This document shows positions 1-13,500 of a DNA stretch of 64,000 nt, piece after piece. How positions within the stretch are numbered: the first letter of the stretch is position 1; each line of letters starts with the position of its first letter. A program made the translations under genes and the position numbers. Source of the DNA: Thunnus maccoyii (taxonomy: Eukaryota; Chordata; Actinopteri; Scombriformes; Scombridae); assembly GCF_910596095.1 (NCBI RefSeq), contig NC_056538.1, forward strand, positions 18,648,501 to 18,712,500, in the 5' to 3' direction. The notes beneath the pieces were generated by a model. The model had not been told where the DNA came from. It searched no databases and saw only the letters and a list, made by a program, of their open reading frames with translations.

Positions 1-648
1 AAGAATAACTGCATTCACGAGTTGAACTGACAGACTCTGCTCCCCCAGAACTCTGCAACCCCTGGGATTGGCCGGGATGAAACTCCTGGGTGGGCAGACC
101 GAAACTTTAAAACAGTCTCTTATCTTCAGATATTACTCTAGTTGGATAGACCTGAGAGACTAAAGTGGCAAGTGTCAGATGATGGGAGTGACTTGGTGAG
201 AAGCATAGATTTTTCTTATCCTACATTTTGAAGAAAAAATTGTGTAATATCTGGAATGTATATCAAAAATACTACCCAATAAACACAAATTAACAAAAAG
301 GAAAAGTCATAAAAAAAGGTGTTGGTTCACAAGTCTCTTAGCTGACTGAGATCTTAGATATGAATGAGACTCCAGGCTGCTGGCTGTTTTTTCTTGCTGG
401 TTTCTTCTTGCTTTTGTCTTTGTCTTCTTGCTTTCTGCCATGCAGATGGAAAGCTTGTATTTTGCTAGTCTGAAGATGTGATTCAGAACAATAGCAGGTG
501 AAATCTCAGAGTCTAGAGTCATGAGTTAAGAATCAAGACCAGGAGAGCCTAAACCAGGAGTTCTCCTTCATTGGGAACTTTTCAAATCCGGACCAGCTGA
601 CTCACTCATCATTACAAGATCCAGACTCCAGCCTTTCACCCCAGCACA

Positions 649-3600
649 TCAGACTCCATTCTCTGTGAGAGGCCACCCTGGGGAGCAAGCATAGTATGCA
701 TGCTTTCATAATTTCTAACTTCAATTGGGAATTCAGAACTAAGCTGTTGTACATCTGTTTATCAGGTCTCTCATACAAACTACACTATAGATAATCCTTC
801 CACTTTTCATTTCAATCATACACTAGCCATAGCCTTGTGTACCAGTTTCCCTTTCCCTCTAGTGTTTTGTTTGTAAAATGTTGAAGTGTTTAGTACTTGT
901 AGCTGTAGTATTAGTAGTACATGTGTATGTAAATAAAGTGAACTTATTTGTGACCTATACCCTCACAAAATCATAATTAAGATGAATAACAATCATAATT
1001 CTAATTGACCTCTCTGGTGTAGCCCACCAGGAGGAGTTATGTTGCAAATAATTTCATGTTGGAGTTGTGCACAATAATAACTCATAATTCCCCCATAAAA
1101 TCATAAAACTATTTGAGTGTGCAAATTCCTACATGAACACCCGCCCCATGGGCACAAATCTCACTCCAAGCTTAAGTCCAAAGTTTGCAGCAATGTGTGG
1201 GAAGTCTCTGGACATGCAGACCTTCCTGAGCTGCCTTCAGCCAACTAGCTGCTTTTCAGGTAATGTAATGCTAATAATGTCATGTAATGCTAAAGCTACA
1301 ACAATGGCTACACAAAGTTTTAATGTGTTATTTGAAAAAAGTTGAGGAAGAAGAAATTCCGCTGCCTCCATTGACCAAGTCCACCATACTCATCAGCCCA
1401 CAACTTGATCAGCCGGCCGCTTGTTCCCTGGCAATATAGCTCTTTCTCCCAGTCAGCCTGATGTGGGTTCACCTATAGTCACAGGAAGAAGGGGTGCTGG
1501 GGGAGCTGTGGGCTCCAGGTGGCTGCCAACTTATAGGCCCATTTGTGTTGTTGCAATAATTATGTTTTTTCTGTCGGTTGCGAGCTGGTCCAGCAAAAAT
1601 AGACCTTGCATATAAAGATAGTGGATTGGGGAAAAGAACTGGGCGTGAGATGCACGGCTCACTGACCCGGTTGACGCATGCCGGTTAGAATTGTCTCCGG
1701 CAGCCGGACTACTAAAAACTGTAGTTATAAACTTGACAGGACAGAGGAAACTCTCCAGAGGAAACCAAATTAAACTAGCTTCTGAAATAATTTTTTAGAC
1801 AGCTCTGATAGAGCTCTGGATTTATCAGTAGGACAGCTGCTTCACTCAATTTCACTGTCCAAACCGGGGCTGTGTGTGACCTTTTGGATCTGTACAAACA
1901 CACTGACCATTAATTTACATAAGATTCTGACTGATCCTGTCGGCATGTTGGGAGATTTAAATAATCACTGAAGTTACACTGCTGTGTCTTGTGCATATAT
2001 GCGCACAGCGTCTCTCTCAATGGGGAGACACGCTTATCGTTTCTGCTGTGGTAGGATCGCGGCAAGTAGCCTATTTAATAAACTCATACATTTTTTGGGA
2101 AGGTGTGTTTAGTAGTCAGCACCCCTACACCCCCAACTGATATCATCACTCGTGGCTATGGGTTCACCTGCTGATTTATGTGTCATTTATGCACCACATT
2201 CACATCCAAATTTGTATGCATTTCCAAAGGTGCTTCTCATTACAGTGGTATGGATAGTTTTCTTGATTCAAGAATAGAGTGTAAGGATGCAGTTTTCTGT
2301 AAAATGTGCAGATTTGGTTATTCATGAGCTGACCACTACTGAAGCAACAATGACTGTAGGTGTGAGAGAAAATTGAATAATAGGTTATCATTTTATAAAT
2401 CTTTTGTATACATTTTACAAATGTTGTTCTTAAACTAGGTCTTCAGTCATTTAACAGCTGTTCCACCTGTTTTGTGTCTGTTCTAAACTTAGTTCCTTGC
2501 TCTGTAAAATGAGACAGTTGAGTGTTTTACAGTTAGTTTATTTTGTTGTACTTTTGTGTGAGCCAGTGGTAACAAATCATAGTTATGCAGATTTCTATGT
2601 CCTCCTATGAAATCCTATTCCAAGGCTAGTTGAACTCTTGAACTTGTTTCCATCACGGGATCATCATATGACCATACTTGTTTATAAGAAGGTGTAACTG
2701 TTAGTGGAAGTGTCCTTTTAGGGACCTGTTTTGAGCTTTGCTCTGGGGAGGTATAAAACTGTCTGGTTTGTGTTAACAACCTTTAGAGAAAGGGTTGGCT
2801 TTAGGGAAGAGGCCAGCTGAACAACATGCTTTCTCTCCAAAAATACAAGATGATTGTATTTTCGTTTTGTGTTTTGTATTTGGACATTTGTATAATTATT
2901 ACTGATAGTGTGATGGATTGTACAGTGTCTACAACTGCTTCAACAAGTATTAATGTTTAATGCCTTCTTTATGTCTTTGTGTGGTTCTTGAGCAACAATG
3001 AAAAATTTCCACTACATAGGCTACAATGAATGCACTGAATGAATGAATGAATGAATGAGGGTTGTGTTACATGTGCGATTCCTGTCTAAGTTAACACTTT
3101 CTCTGCTGTCTGGGCTTATGTTTAGTTGCCACTTTGTGCAATAAAATTGTTAATTAACAGTGCCGTGCACTGAAGAGCCGATGAGCAGCTGGTCTTTCTG
3201 GTACAAATATACTGTGTTTTAGATTGGATAGGCTATAACAGTTGCTTTTTGTCTATACTGTTGTGTACAGTGTTTATACTGTAGACTGCTCTGTTGGTTG
3301 AGCATGTTGGATAGGCAGTGTTTTGCTGTTTTTGCTTTTGTGATGCAGAATATTGCAAAGTAAACTGGTCGCTCATTTTTCAGTTTGTCTGTATTTGTTC
3401 TTTTTTCTTCTTCGAACTTTTCAGCTGTCAGCTTTTCTGGGAAAATATGGCCCACCCACTTTTGTATTAGCCCACCCAAAATACCGTGTCTGCCTATGCC
3501 ACTGGAGATAATTAAACTTTTTTTGTGGAAAAAAATATAAGATTAAAACTATACCGATCATTAATCAAAGTAGAGTATTTTATATACATATTAAAACATG

Positions 3601-4592
3601 TCTGGGGGGGATATTTAAAATAATTACTTTATGTGTTACATGTGGAGCTAATGATTTAATTTTTATGATAACAAAACCCTGTTTCTTAATAGTTACACCA
3701 GGATCTAGTTTATGCTACATCATTCGACAGTGCCTTAGTAAGACTGAGCTGATGAAAGTTATCTAATTAAACCCTGAGTCCCTGAAGCCAAATGAACTAA
3801 CATATGCCTGAACACTTGAGGTTCAAAAAATGTCTACCATCTGGGCTTCATCAAGGCTCTGGAGACTGGGGAAAATGGAGTGGGCAATAAAACATACAGG
3901 CTGTGTTGAAAAAGAATACACAGTACTTTAAGCAAGGTTGCATTCTGCTCTTTTCACAAAAGTACACTATTACATACTGTAATGGGACCCTTATTAAGTA
4001 TTCATAAATACTGAAGAAATATGTTAGAGCCTTATCAAGCCTGTATTCAAGTTTTCTCCAGGTAGGTTTGATTTGGGGATAAAATATCTCTAATGTGTGT
4101 GTTATGCTAGGTTGCCTGCGAGTACTCGATGATTATGCTGTCTACATGTGCTGTATGTGTGTGCACATGTACTGTATATATGTGATTTTGTGCAAGTAGT
4201 TGGTGCCTGTAGGCCCATTACTTCAAATATCGACAGCCCCAACTGTGTCCGACCTACCACCGAGATCTTCTCCAACAAGCCCTGCCCCACAGGCCCAACA
4301 CTTAAGCTGTAGCTCCACGCCCTTCAACAGCTGGAACAGAGGAGAAAGCTCCAGCAGCCTGGTCCATTCCTCTTCTGGGGAATAAAAGCAGCACGGATTG
4401 ATTAAGGTAATGTGACACAAGTCCCATATTCTAATTACGTGTTATTTCACATCATGATGTTACCTGAAATTGTGGGGACAGAGATATGTGCAGGCTGAGC
4501 AGACTCTTTCAGAGGTTGGCTCTCTATGAGGAAATTGAAATCTGAACAATCATTATCATTTAAGGCATTTTTCAACACTTTGGAACATTTTC
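649..4592 (-). other. Probable last six exons of the unknown gene (lower confidence)
   Basis: After exon 26 (10420-10494, ending phase 1) the next phase-compatible exons are 4464-4592 and 4254-4374. The latter has an excellent acceptor (TTTTATTCCCCAG) and encodes EEEWTRLLELSPLFQLL. They are followed by a 28-nt exon (3838-3865, LQSLDEAQM), 1376-1472 (starting VNPHQADWEKELYCQG), a 27-nt exon (1222-1248) and a final exon (649-677) ending TENGV-stop. Every phase matches, and the W/E/L-rich style equals that of exons 22-25. If 4374 is read through without splicing, the frame stops at 4223. No AATAAA is visible below 649, so the 3' UTR may leave the window. Confidence 0.5.
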
Positions 4593-7500
4593 CTGGAATC
4601 GCCATGAGGTTCAGAGGTAACCAGCGGACACTCCAGGAAGTCACTGTTCCCGGCCAAGAAATAGTCAGTCACAGACACCCTATAAAACTTCAACTTATTA
4701 ATCAATCACCCACTAAAATTTGCATGTACACATTCAGCCAATCAGGACGCGCCTACTGATTACGTATGTCTCACAAAGTACATAAGGCAGCACTCTGCTG
4801 CTGCTATCATCCTTTTCACTTCAGCAATGGCGAGTCTGCTCACTGACTTACCTCTCCACGGAAGGAGTCACTTCTCTAGCAAGCTCGTTCCTGCCAATCA
4901 TGCCTCATTACCGCCGCCGCCAGGCATCTCTTCTGCTTCCGAGTGCCTCTGATAGGACCATGCAGAGAGTGGCATGATGCAGCCACTGCCCTGTGTTCAC
5001 TGCCGAGGACTTACTGTGATTTAACGCCAGCAACGGTGGGACCATTTTCAGATGTGTGAGGTCTTGCTCTGCTGTGACAACAGCAACCCGGAGCTCAAGA
5101 CAGATCCCCACATTGATGACGAGTCCCTCACTTCATCTGGTGCCCCACTGTGGCCGGACACCTTGGCCAAGGCTGTCTCAACGGCTTTGCCAATGGACAA
5201 TGACTAAATATCTCATCTCATTGTATTGTATTTATTGGGACCATGTACAGTGTTAAACATAAATGTTAACATTTGATGTACTGCACCAGAGTTAGCTTAA
5301 GCTAATTTTCATCTGCAGTCCCTTACAATTAAAACATATAACAGCACAATAACAAACAGTACAAAGCAAGAAACTAGAAATTAATAATGTAAGCTTGTCA
5401 AATTAAAAGCAAGATTATTCGCATTCATGAGAAGACCATGAGGTGACATTTAGAGTCAGTGGTTACAGAGCTGAGTAGTTTTTAGCAGATTTTTTAATTT
5501 GGTTTTGAACGCACTGATGGAACTGCAGCTCTTCATATCATCAGGGAGGGCATTCCACTGAGTTGTGGCTTTCACAGAGAAAGCTGATTGCCCAAATGCA
5601 GTGCAACGAAATGGTATGGTACAATCTTGTATGGAGGATATTCTGGAGTATTTAATAGAACTTACTGAGCGAGTGTACACAAAGTCACACAGTGGAGGAG
5701 GGGCCAAACCATTTAAAATTGTAAAAACTAGGCACAAATTTGAGCATAATCCAAAAGTGCGTTGGCTTTTTTCCCAGAGCTTTTTTTGTTTGTATAAGGA
5801 CTCAGGATGTTTTATGGCTGTTTCTCCAGCCTGCCCCCAACATGTGATGCAATAAAACACATGGGAATGAATCATAGCATGCATAAATATCTTGGCTGTG
5901 TCCAAAGAGAGACAGTTTCTTTTTTAACATGTTTCTTAAAGTTCAAATTTGGATCCAGTGTCACACCAAGATATTTAAAATCAGTGACTATGTCAATCTT
6001 TTCACCTTTGATGAGAATATCAGTGTTAGGAGGTTGTAACATGGTTTTAGAGAAAAACATACCCTTTGTCTTGTTTACATTTAGACTCAGACATGATTGA
6101 TAAGCCAATGTGTGATCCTTTCCAATGCAATTGTTAGCTTAGCAGCAGCTAACTCAGTTTGTTTTGCATGAGTGTACAGAACAGTGTCATCTGCATACAT
6201 TTGCAGTTCCACATCATGACACTGTTGAGGAAGATCATTAATATATAGACTAAATAATAGGGGACCTAACACTGACCCTTGTGGAACACCCATTGTGCAC
6301 TTCATGTTACTGGACAGTGCGACACAAACTTTCACACATTGTATCCTATTAGATAAATATGAAGATATCCATGCCAGTGCACTAGATGAGAAGTTAAATT
6401 TAGAGAGTTTCGATATTAAAACATCATGATTGACTGTGTAAAATGTTTTACGCAGATCTAAAAATACAGCACCAACTACTTCTCCTTTATCGAGTCTTGA
6501 TTTAATTTGCTCTATTAAATGCAAGGTAGCAGTTTCAGTGGAATGATTTGCTCTAAAGCCAAATTGCATACAATGTAGACCAAAATTGCTTGTATTAAGA
6601 AATGTTATCAGCTGTTTAATAATAACTTTCTCAGCAACCTTTGAGAGTACTGGCAGTATACTTATTGGTCTGTAGTTACTGGCTTCAAGGCGGTCTCCAG
6701 ATTAAAAATAGGTGTGACAATGGCACATTTCCAGTCATCAGGAAAGGAGCTGTGTTTAAAAGACAAATTAATTAAATGAGCAATGGGGGGAGTTAAAATA
6801 TCTTTGTGTGATTTAACAAACATGGTGTCAAATTGGAAAGCATTTCTACTTTTGCAGCTTTTTAAGGAGCTGATGATTTTGTTTACTTGTAACTCATTAG
6901 TCTCTACCAGCTCGAAAACCTGACCTGCAGCATCTATTAGAACAATATCCTTTTCGTACATTTTTTTCCTAACTCATATACAGATTCAAGAAAAAAAAAT
7001 ATTAAAGACAGAAGCAACAGTAAGATGATCTTCATTTAACTTTCCCTGTACTTGAGGTTTAAAATCTCCTAAAAAATTTTGAGTCCCTCCTTGTGAGATT
7101 ATCAATGTTTTTCCAGATCAATTTACTGTTGCCTTTTGCCTCATGCACTATATTGAGATAAAAATGAGATTTAGCTTCACTTAGCTCTTGGATAACTATG
7201 TTCCTCAAACCTTCATAAATCAGCATGTCAGTGTCTCCTCTAGTTTTAATTGCCTTCCTTAGTACAGAATCTCTAGATTTCATCAGTTTCCACAAATTTT
7301 CATTAAACCACGGTAAATTGTTTTTATTTTTAGATTTTATCTGTATCCTCACATTAAATCTTTCCCTCACAGAGTTGATTCTGTGAGTAAAAATATCATA
7401 GCCATAGTCCAGATCATCAGAGGACAGTACATCATCCCAGTTCAAGCTGTTTCAATGAGTATGGGTATGCATTGAAGGATCATTGTCTTTGTTGCCGTGG

Positions 7501-10500
7501 TCCTAAATCTATTTTTAGTCAGTTTTTTCGCACATAGGGTTAGGTTATGATCTGATAAGCCAGTGATTAAATTATAACTTTTAGTTATTCTTTCTGGTTT
7601 GTTAGTAAATATCAGATCAATTTGTGTACTGGAGCATTTTGCAATCCTAGTTCGGCCTTTTACTAGTTCTTCTAGTTAGAATTTCTCTGTGATAATTTTT
7701 AGTTTTTTCCTCTTAAATTTTTCCTCCCAGGTCACATTAAAATCACCTATAAGTAATAATTCTTTGTTGAGATTGGACTCTTTCAAGGCTTCTGTGAGTT
7801 GATCATAGAAAGTGTCATTGGCAGAAGGGGGCCTATAGACATGATGTTAAAAGACATTTGTTGGGATAACATTATTTTTATCCCAACATATTCTAACATG
7901 TTACCTGCATTGTAAACCACATGTTCACATTTGATGTTGTCTCTCAACATCACTGACCTTCGGAAATCCACCCCCAACTTCAGTTTGCCATTATTTCCTG
8001 AAGGTTATGGCCATGGTGGCGGAGCATGTAGGACTCTCACTGCCCCCATCTACACCGCCAAAACTTGTTAGCTGGTTTCGTGTAGGCTTTTACAGCCTGG
8101 CTCATCCGGCTCAACCTGCCTATGTTTTTTCTCCTCTCCCAGATATGTCGAAGCATCCTGGAAGGAGACACTGAAAACAAAGTCACCAGTCACGGGATTG
8201 ATTTCCTTCCTGAGAGTGCAGGGCCACACAGAGATACACTGCCCTCCTGATTGCAGTGAGCAGGAAGCTGCAGCCTCCGCTGGTGCAGGATAGGGACACG
8301 CTGGAATATTTTGAGAAAATTTTCTGGCTAGGCGTGCAGCTGGAAACCTGGGAGTGTTGGGTGTTGAGTACTAGGGGGGCCACGGTGACTAACCTATAGC
8401 AGGTTGGGTTCAGTGAGGCAGTCTGATGACATGTCGTGTGGTGTAGTTTCATTAAAAGTCATTGGTGTGCTTAAAGACAATATTAAGCTATGCAGATTGA
8501 TTTTACAAGTTTATAAGCAATAAGGGCTAGTGGGATACAATTTGTATTGGTGTAGTTATAACCTCATGAACCATATTTAACCACACTGTACGTATAGAGG
8601 CACGGTAGAAGAATCACAATCATATACTGGAGAAATTTGAGTGTGTTTGTATTACATGTCATGTTGCTTGGGTCTGCATTAAAGTCTTCACCTTGTAGAA
8701 AAATACCCTCTGGAAGAGATCAAGAAATAAGGGTGTAAAATGACTAAGAATAACTTATAAAATAAAAGGCCAGAAGACAACTGGACAATAATGGTGTAAA
8801 GTGATTCCCAATACTTATATATAAAAAATTGGATACAATCAGGAAGAATTATGTGGGCCGGGATATGCCCACAAACAGCTCAAAACATGGTCTGAAGAGT
8901 TTTTGCCAACAACGAGTGACGAGAAAAAAAGTAACATAATAATTGGTCAAAAATTAGGGGGGGTGGATGATAAGGTGTGACCTAAGCAGACCCAGGGACA
9001 TAAAAACAGATGCCCCAAGGGAAAACCTTTGGAGCGATTTGGTTCTTTGTAAAAAGTGCTACTCGTTCCCCTTTTTTGCCGGCAATAAAAGAACACTTTG
9101 CTGTTTGGACCCCTGACTCCCTTTTTATTAAGAGAGAGTTTTTTTTTGCTCTGATACATTTTTTCTGCAACAATTCGACACAACAGTCGCAGCAGGGCAA
9201 ACATTCATTGGGCTCAGCCTACTGTACCCATAGACTCCAATAGAGGGCAAAGCCTGTGTGAGATAGAACGAAGGTGACGATATTGTGACCCTAGTTCTAT
9301 AAGCACAGGCAGAGCCCTGAACCTATGGACCCTGCCGCTTCTATGCCGTGTGCTGAAGTGGTTTGGGGATGAGAGTGGTAGCAAAGCACTGCTTTATATA
9401 CTGTGTGAGATACGTAATCAGTAGGTGCGTCCTGATTGGCCGACTACGTACCTAGGGTTACAATATCGTAACCACTTAGGTTTTTTAACGAATTAAACAA
9501 GACGCATTTAGAGGTGCTGTTAGGCATTTTTTGTTACCTACGTGTAGAGCCAGGCTAGCTGCCCTGTTTCAAGTTTTTTATGGTAAGCTAGGCTGCTGGC
9601 TGTGGCCTCATAATAGTATAAATCTTCTCCTCTAACTCACAGCAAGAAAGCAAATAAATGTACAGACAGAATAATGAGCGCTCAAATTCCCTCTATCTAT
9701 GTATGTATGGATGTGTGTCCTTTCCCAGAAGTTTGTTTCCAGAATCTATAAAAGAACATGCAATAGGTGCATACAGTACAGCTAGCCCACACACAGCTTA
9801 GCACAACACACAGTTAAAAGGCTCATTTGTGCTTTGTCTCACCCTGGGAGTGAATTCCAGAAGATGTGGTGTGTCTTGTTGAGTTGTGTGTTGGTGCTGA
9901 ACTGGCCTGCAGACCAGTGTCCTGGGACTGAGCTTTGATAGGCTCCCTCAAAGACTGGGTGGAGATTCCTTTACAAACACAAACTATCAGAAATCTTTTG
10001 CACACTGCGAGCCAGAGATCAAGCCAATTCAGTTCAAACATCTTCCCAGGCTGCTGTGAGGCTTTGTTTTGTAAAGCTCGCTCTCTAAAGACCCAATACA
10101 CATAATTTTGAGGTAATGTACTTTAGTTTAGAGGGCTAGTTTTGATAGACACATGAACCACTTATGTTTTATTGTTGTTAAACTTACTCTAGTGGTTTCT
10201 GTACCCGCTGTATATTTTACACATACAAGCTTTGTCTTAGCATAAGCAACATTATTTTCAAAAAAATAATAAAACACAGTATCTGTTTACTTTCTGACTG
10301 CATTATCCTGCTGCATTTTGACAATGAACATATAAACACTCATTCAATATTTCTACACACTCCTTCCACACATATATACATGTTATCACAAGGTATGATT
10401 GGCTTGAAAACGAACAAACCTTTCACCACAGGCACAGAGGCTGTCCAAACTCTGGAGGCTATCTCCATACCATACGCCTGCTTTGTTGACAAACCTGAAA

Positions 10501-13500
10501 CATACATCAGAAATCAAATTGTAAGGATAATAATAAACTCTGTAGTCAAATCCTGGTGCTGTAGCTTATTCCTCTTTGCCATATAGCTCAATTGTTGTCC
10601 ATATGTTCCTTTATTACTATGAACATGGGCACTGTGGTTGTTTTGAATCTGCTGCTGCCGTAAATATGTATCAAATGTATACATGGCTGAAAATAGTCCC
10701 CAATAAATGCAATATATTCTCCTGTTTGAGTGACATTGGTGAAAAACTATACAATGCCCAGCTGTTTTAGAAAATTACTTTGTCTGTTTTAAAAATGAAA
10801 CTATATTTGTAACCTGTTTTTAAAGATTTAGGTCTTCAATATAAACCAGTGGGCTTGGGGCTGGCACAACATGATAGAGGAAAAAAACACAATAACAGAA
10901 TGTGTGGGAAAATGTAGATAACGGCCTCATATCTAGGAATTTACAGGCTCACATAGAATGTGAGAAGCACCAGGAAATGTGAACTGCACTACAGGAAAAC
11001 AATCAACAGAGGGAAAACAATTAGACAGAGGGAAGCAGAAAAGTCGTATAGCTACCTAATAATGCCATTAAACAATGAGAAAGTGTGCTTTTGTGTATGT
11101 ACAGTGTATCTAAATGTTTACCTTCTACCATGAATAAGTACCCCTGTCATGTAGTAAATGTACTACCCCTATCTGGTACTGATTCAGTACCAGAAATGTG
11201 CCGATGGCAGGTGTTAGGTGAGAAGCTGGCAGGCTGTTTATCTTCCAGGAGCTGGTTCAGTCTCTCCAGCAGAGGTAGAGCCTTCTGTTGGAGCAAACTC
11301 ATGACATTCACAGTTGGTCTGTGCTCACTGCACTGGACCAGACCATATTCCCTGTACCAAAAGTTCCCACACAGTACTGCCTGGACAAACAAACAGAGAG
11401 AGGTAGCTCAGAACAACATGGGGAGGAGAAGAGATGATCAAAATAAACATTTCTCAACATCCCTCTGTCATTATTATGCAGTTAAGCACAATTTCCTCTG
11501 ATGGGACAAGGGTAGCTGATTCAAAATGAAAAGGACAAACTAAAAAAAAATATCCATCCACTTCTCTGCATTCATATTTAGGTTTATTTATATTTAGTGT
11601 TATTTATTTAGTGTGTCTGTATGTGGTCTGACCTGAGCAGTGTCAGCACGGAGCTGAGAAAGGTGTCTGACAAAATGTAGCGCATTAAGGGCACCCTCCA
11701 ACTCTGTCTGTCTGGAACAACACTGCTCCCACAACTCACTCTGTCTCAGTTCTCTGTCCTGAAGGAAAAATAAATAAGTTAGTAACAATGCATGTTACCA
11801 ACTTGGCTTCTTCCTCGGAGTTGTTGTGCTTTCTCGTCAGAATCCAAATTGTGAGCCATGTTAAATTACTAAAAATTCAAGCTCCTTATAGTGCTGTGAT
11901 TTGTATCTGTTCGGCATCAGTGGCCTGAGAGAGAAGCAAACACCTGACCTAACTGTGTCAGTCACCAGTTCAGCTACAGTGCCACTAATAAACCGCAAAG
12001 CCATTCTCACCATTACATGGAGAGTTGTTGCCCAGTCCCCTTTTTGTGTTGTCCATTTGTCCTGGTCTTGTTGCAGCTGCTCCACCCATACATCCACCTT
12101 ATCAAGGCCTGACACCAGCTCTGAGTGCCAAACACACTGCTGATCCCACTCCTCCTCGTCACCTATACATACACAGAAAGAGATGAACACAGACACAGGC
12201 ATGGTATCAACCCAAACTAAATAATGAACATTGAAATTATGTCAACTAACACACAACTGAGACGCTGGTAGGGTGACAAGATGTCCCAAAAAATTTGTGA
12301 CAGTCCCAAATTACAAGCAGTTGTCCCAAATCCCAAATCCTGTCTTGTTTGTCCCGAAAATTAACCGTTAATGTAATAGTAATAGATAATATGAACAAGC
12401 TAAAACCAGAGCTGTCTGTATGCTGTGAGACTCAACTTGACTTGAGACTTGAAGACAAAAATGCTGAGGAGACCTTACTTGATGACAGCAACACTGAAAA
12501 ATGCTGCACTGAACTATTGTGTATTTTGGAGCACTGCCAAATTGTCATAAATAATTAATAACATGACAGGCTGCTGCTGTCACCAGAATAAAATATAGAA
12601 GACCAATTCCTGCTTTTAGTTATTAAAAAATGTCATGTTTGTTTTTGTAAAGTATTTAAGAGTATTGATGTGTTTTCATTTGTCTATTGCACTGATTAGG
12701 CTATCATAAATAACAGATTGTTGATGTCATTCAACCTGTTTTAAAGCAGATGACGGAGAGTGCAGCCACCACTGCGGGAGGAATTTGTGATAAAAAAAAT
12801 ATCTAAAAAAATGTGTTTGTAAACTCCTCCAGTTTAAAGCAGCAGTAGGTAATGCGTAAAAAATAACTTTTTGTCATATTTGCTAAGACTGTTGCTATGT
12901 CCTGACAGTAGTACATGAGACGGATAATCTGTGAAAAAATCAGGCTCCTCTGGGCCCACCTAGTGCTCCTAATGCCCTTTGCAAGAATCCACCAATCAGA
13001 GCCAAGAGGAGTGTCTGGCGGAGTGTCAATCACTGCTCGTGCATACTGCGGCAGCCCCTCTCCCCCATGCGTGCTGTCACTCGGTCAAGCTCAATATCAT
13101 CAGTAAGCAGCTTTAGTAGCTTTGCAAAAGCAATGGGGGAAAACTACCAGCGAAGAGAAAACTGCCCATGCCTCCTTTGCCAACGATAGGTTATACGACA
13201 AAGACAAGTAAACCAACTGAGGAAGAAAAACAAGCTAAAAAGAAATAATTAGGCCAGAGATGAAACAAGGGTAAACTTCAGAGTGGCTTTTCAGAGGTGG
13301 AGGGAGCAACAGGACCTGAAAGGACTTGATGCCAAGTAAGCCACATTTCTGCTTGACAGCTAACGACTGCCCAGCCAGCTTTGTGGTCGTTTGGTATTTG
13401 TTTGCTGATATTCATGTGTGTCTGTGCTCTCACAGCTGGATGTTCTCCAGTGGTTTTATTGCTTATGTATCAATTTTCACGACAGCTTCTGTTATCAAAC

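Noticed and set aside
606..677. 72-nt exon with strong AG and GTGAGT borders, reading VASHREWSLMCW
   Set aside because: This frame needs an incoming phase 2 that no upstream exon offers. The same acceptor in phase 1 gives a short last exon that stops at 649, which I preferred.
3219..3479. 86-codon minus-strand frame rich in Lys and Gln
   Set aside because: It lies in repeat-like sequence and cannot be joined by phase to the exons of the unknown gene around it.
8183..8452. 89-codon minus-strand frame, His/Ser/Cys-rich
   Set aside because: No recognisable motif, no compatible splice link with exon 26, and it lies between repeats; probably non-coding.
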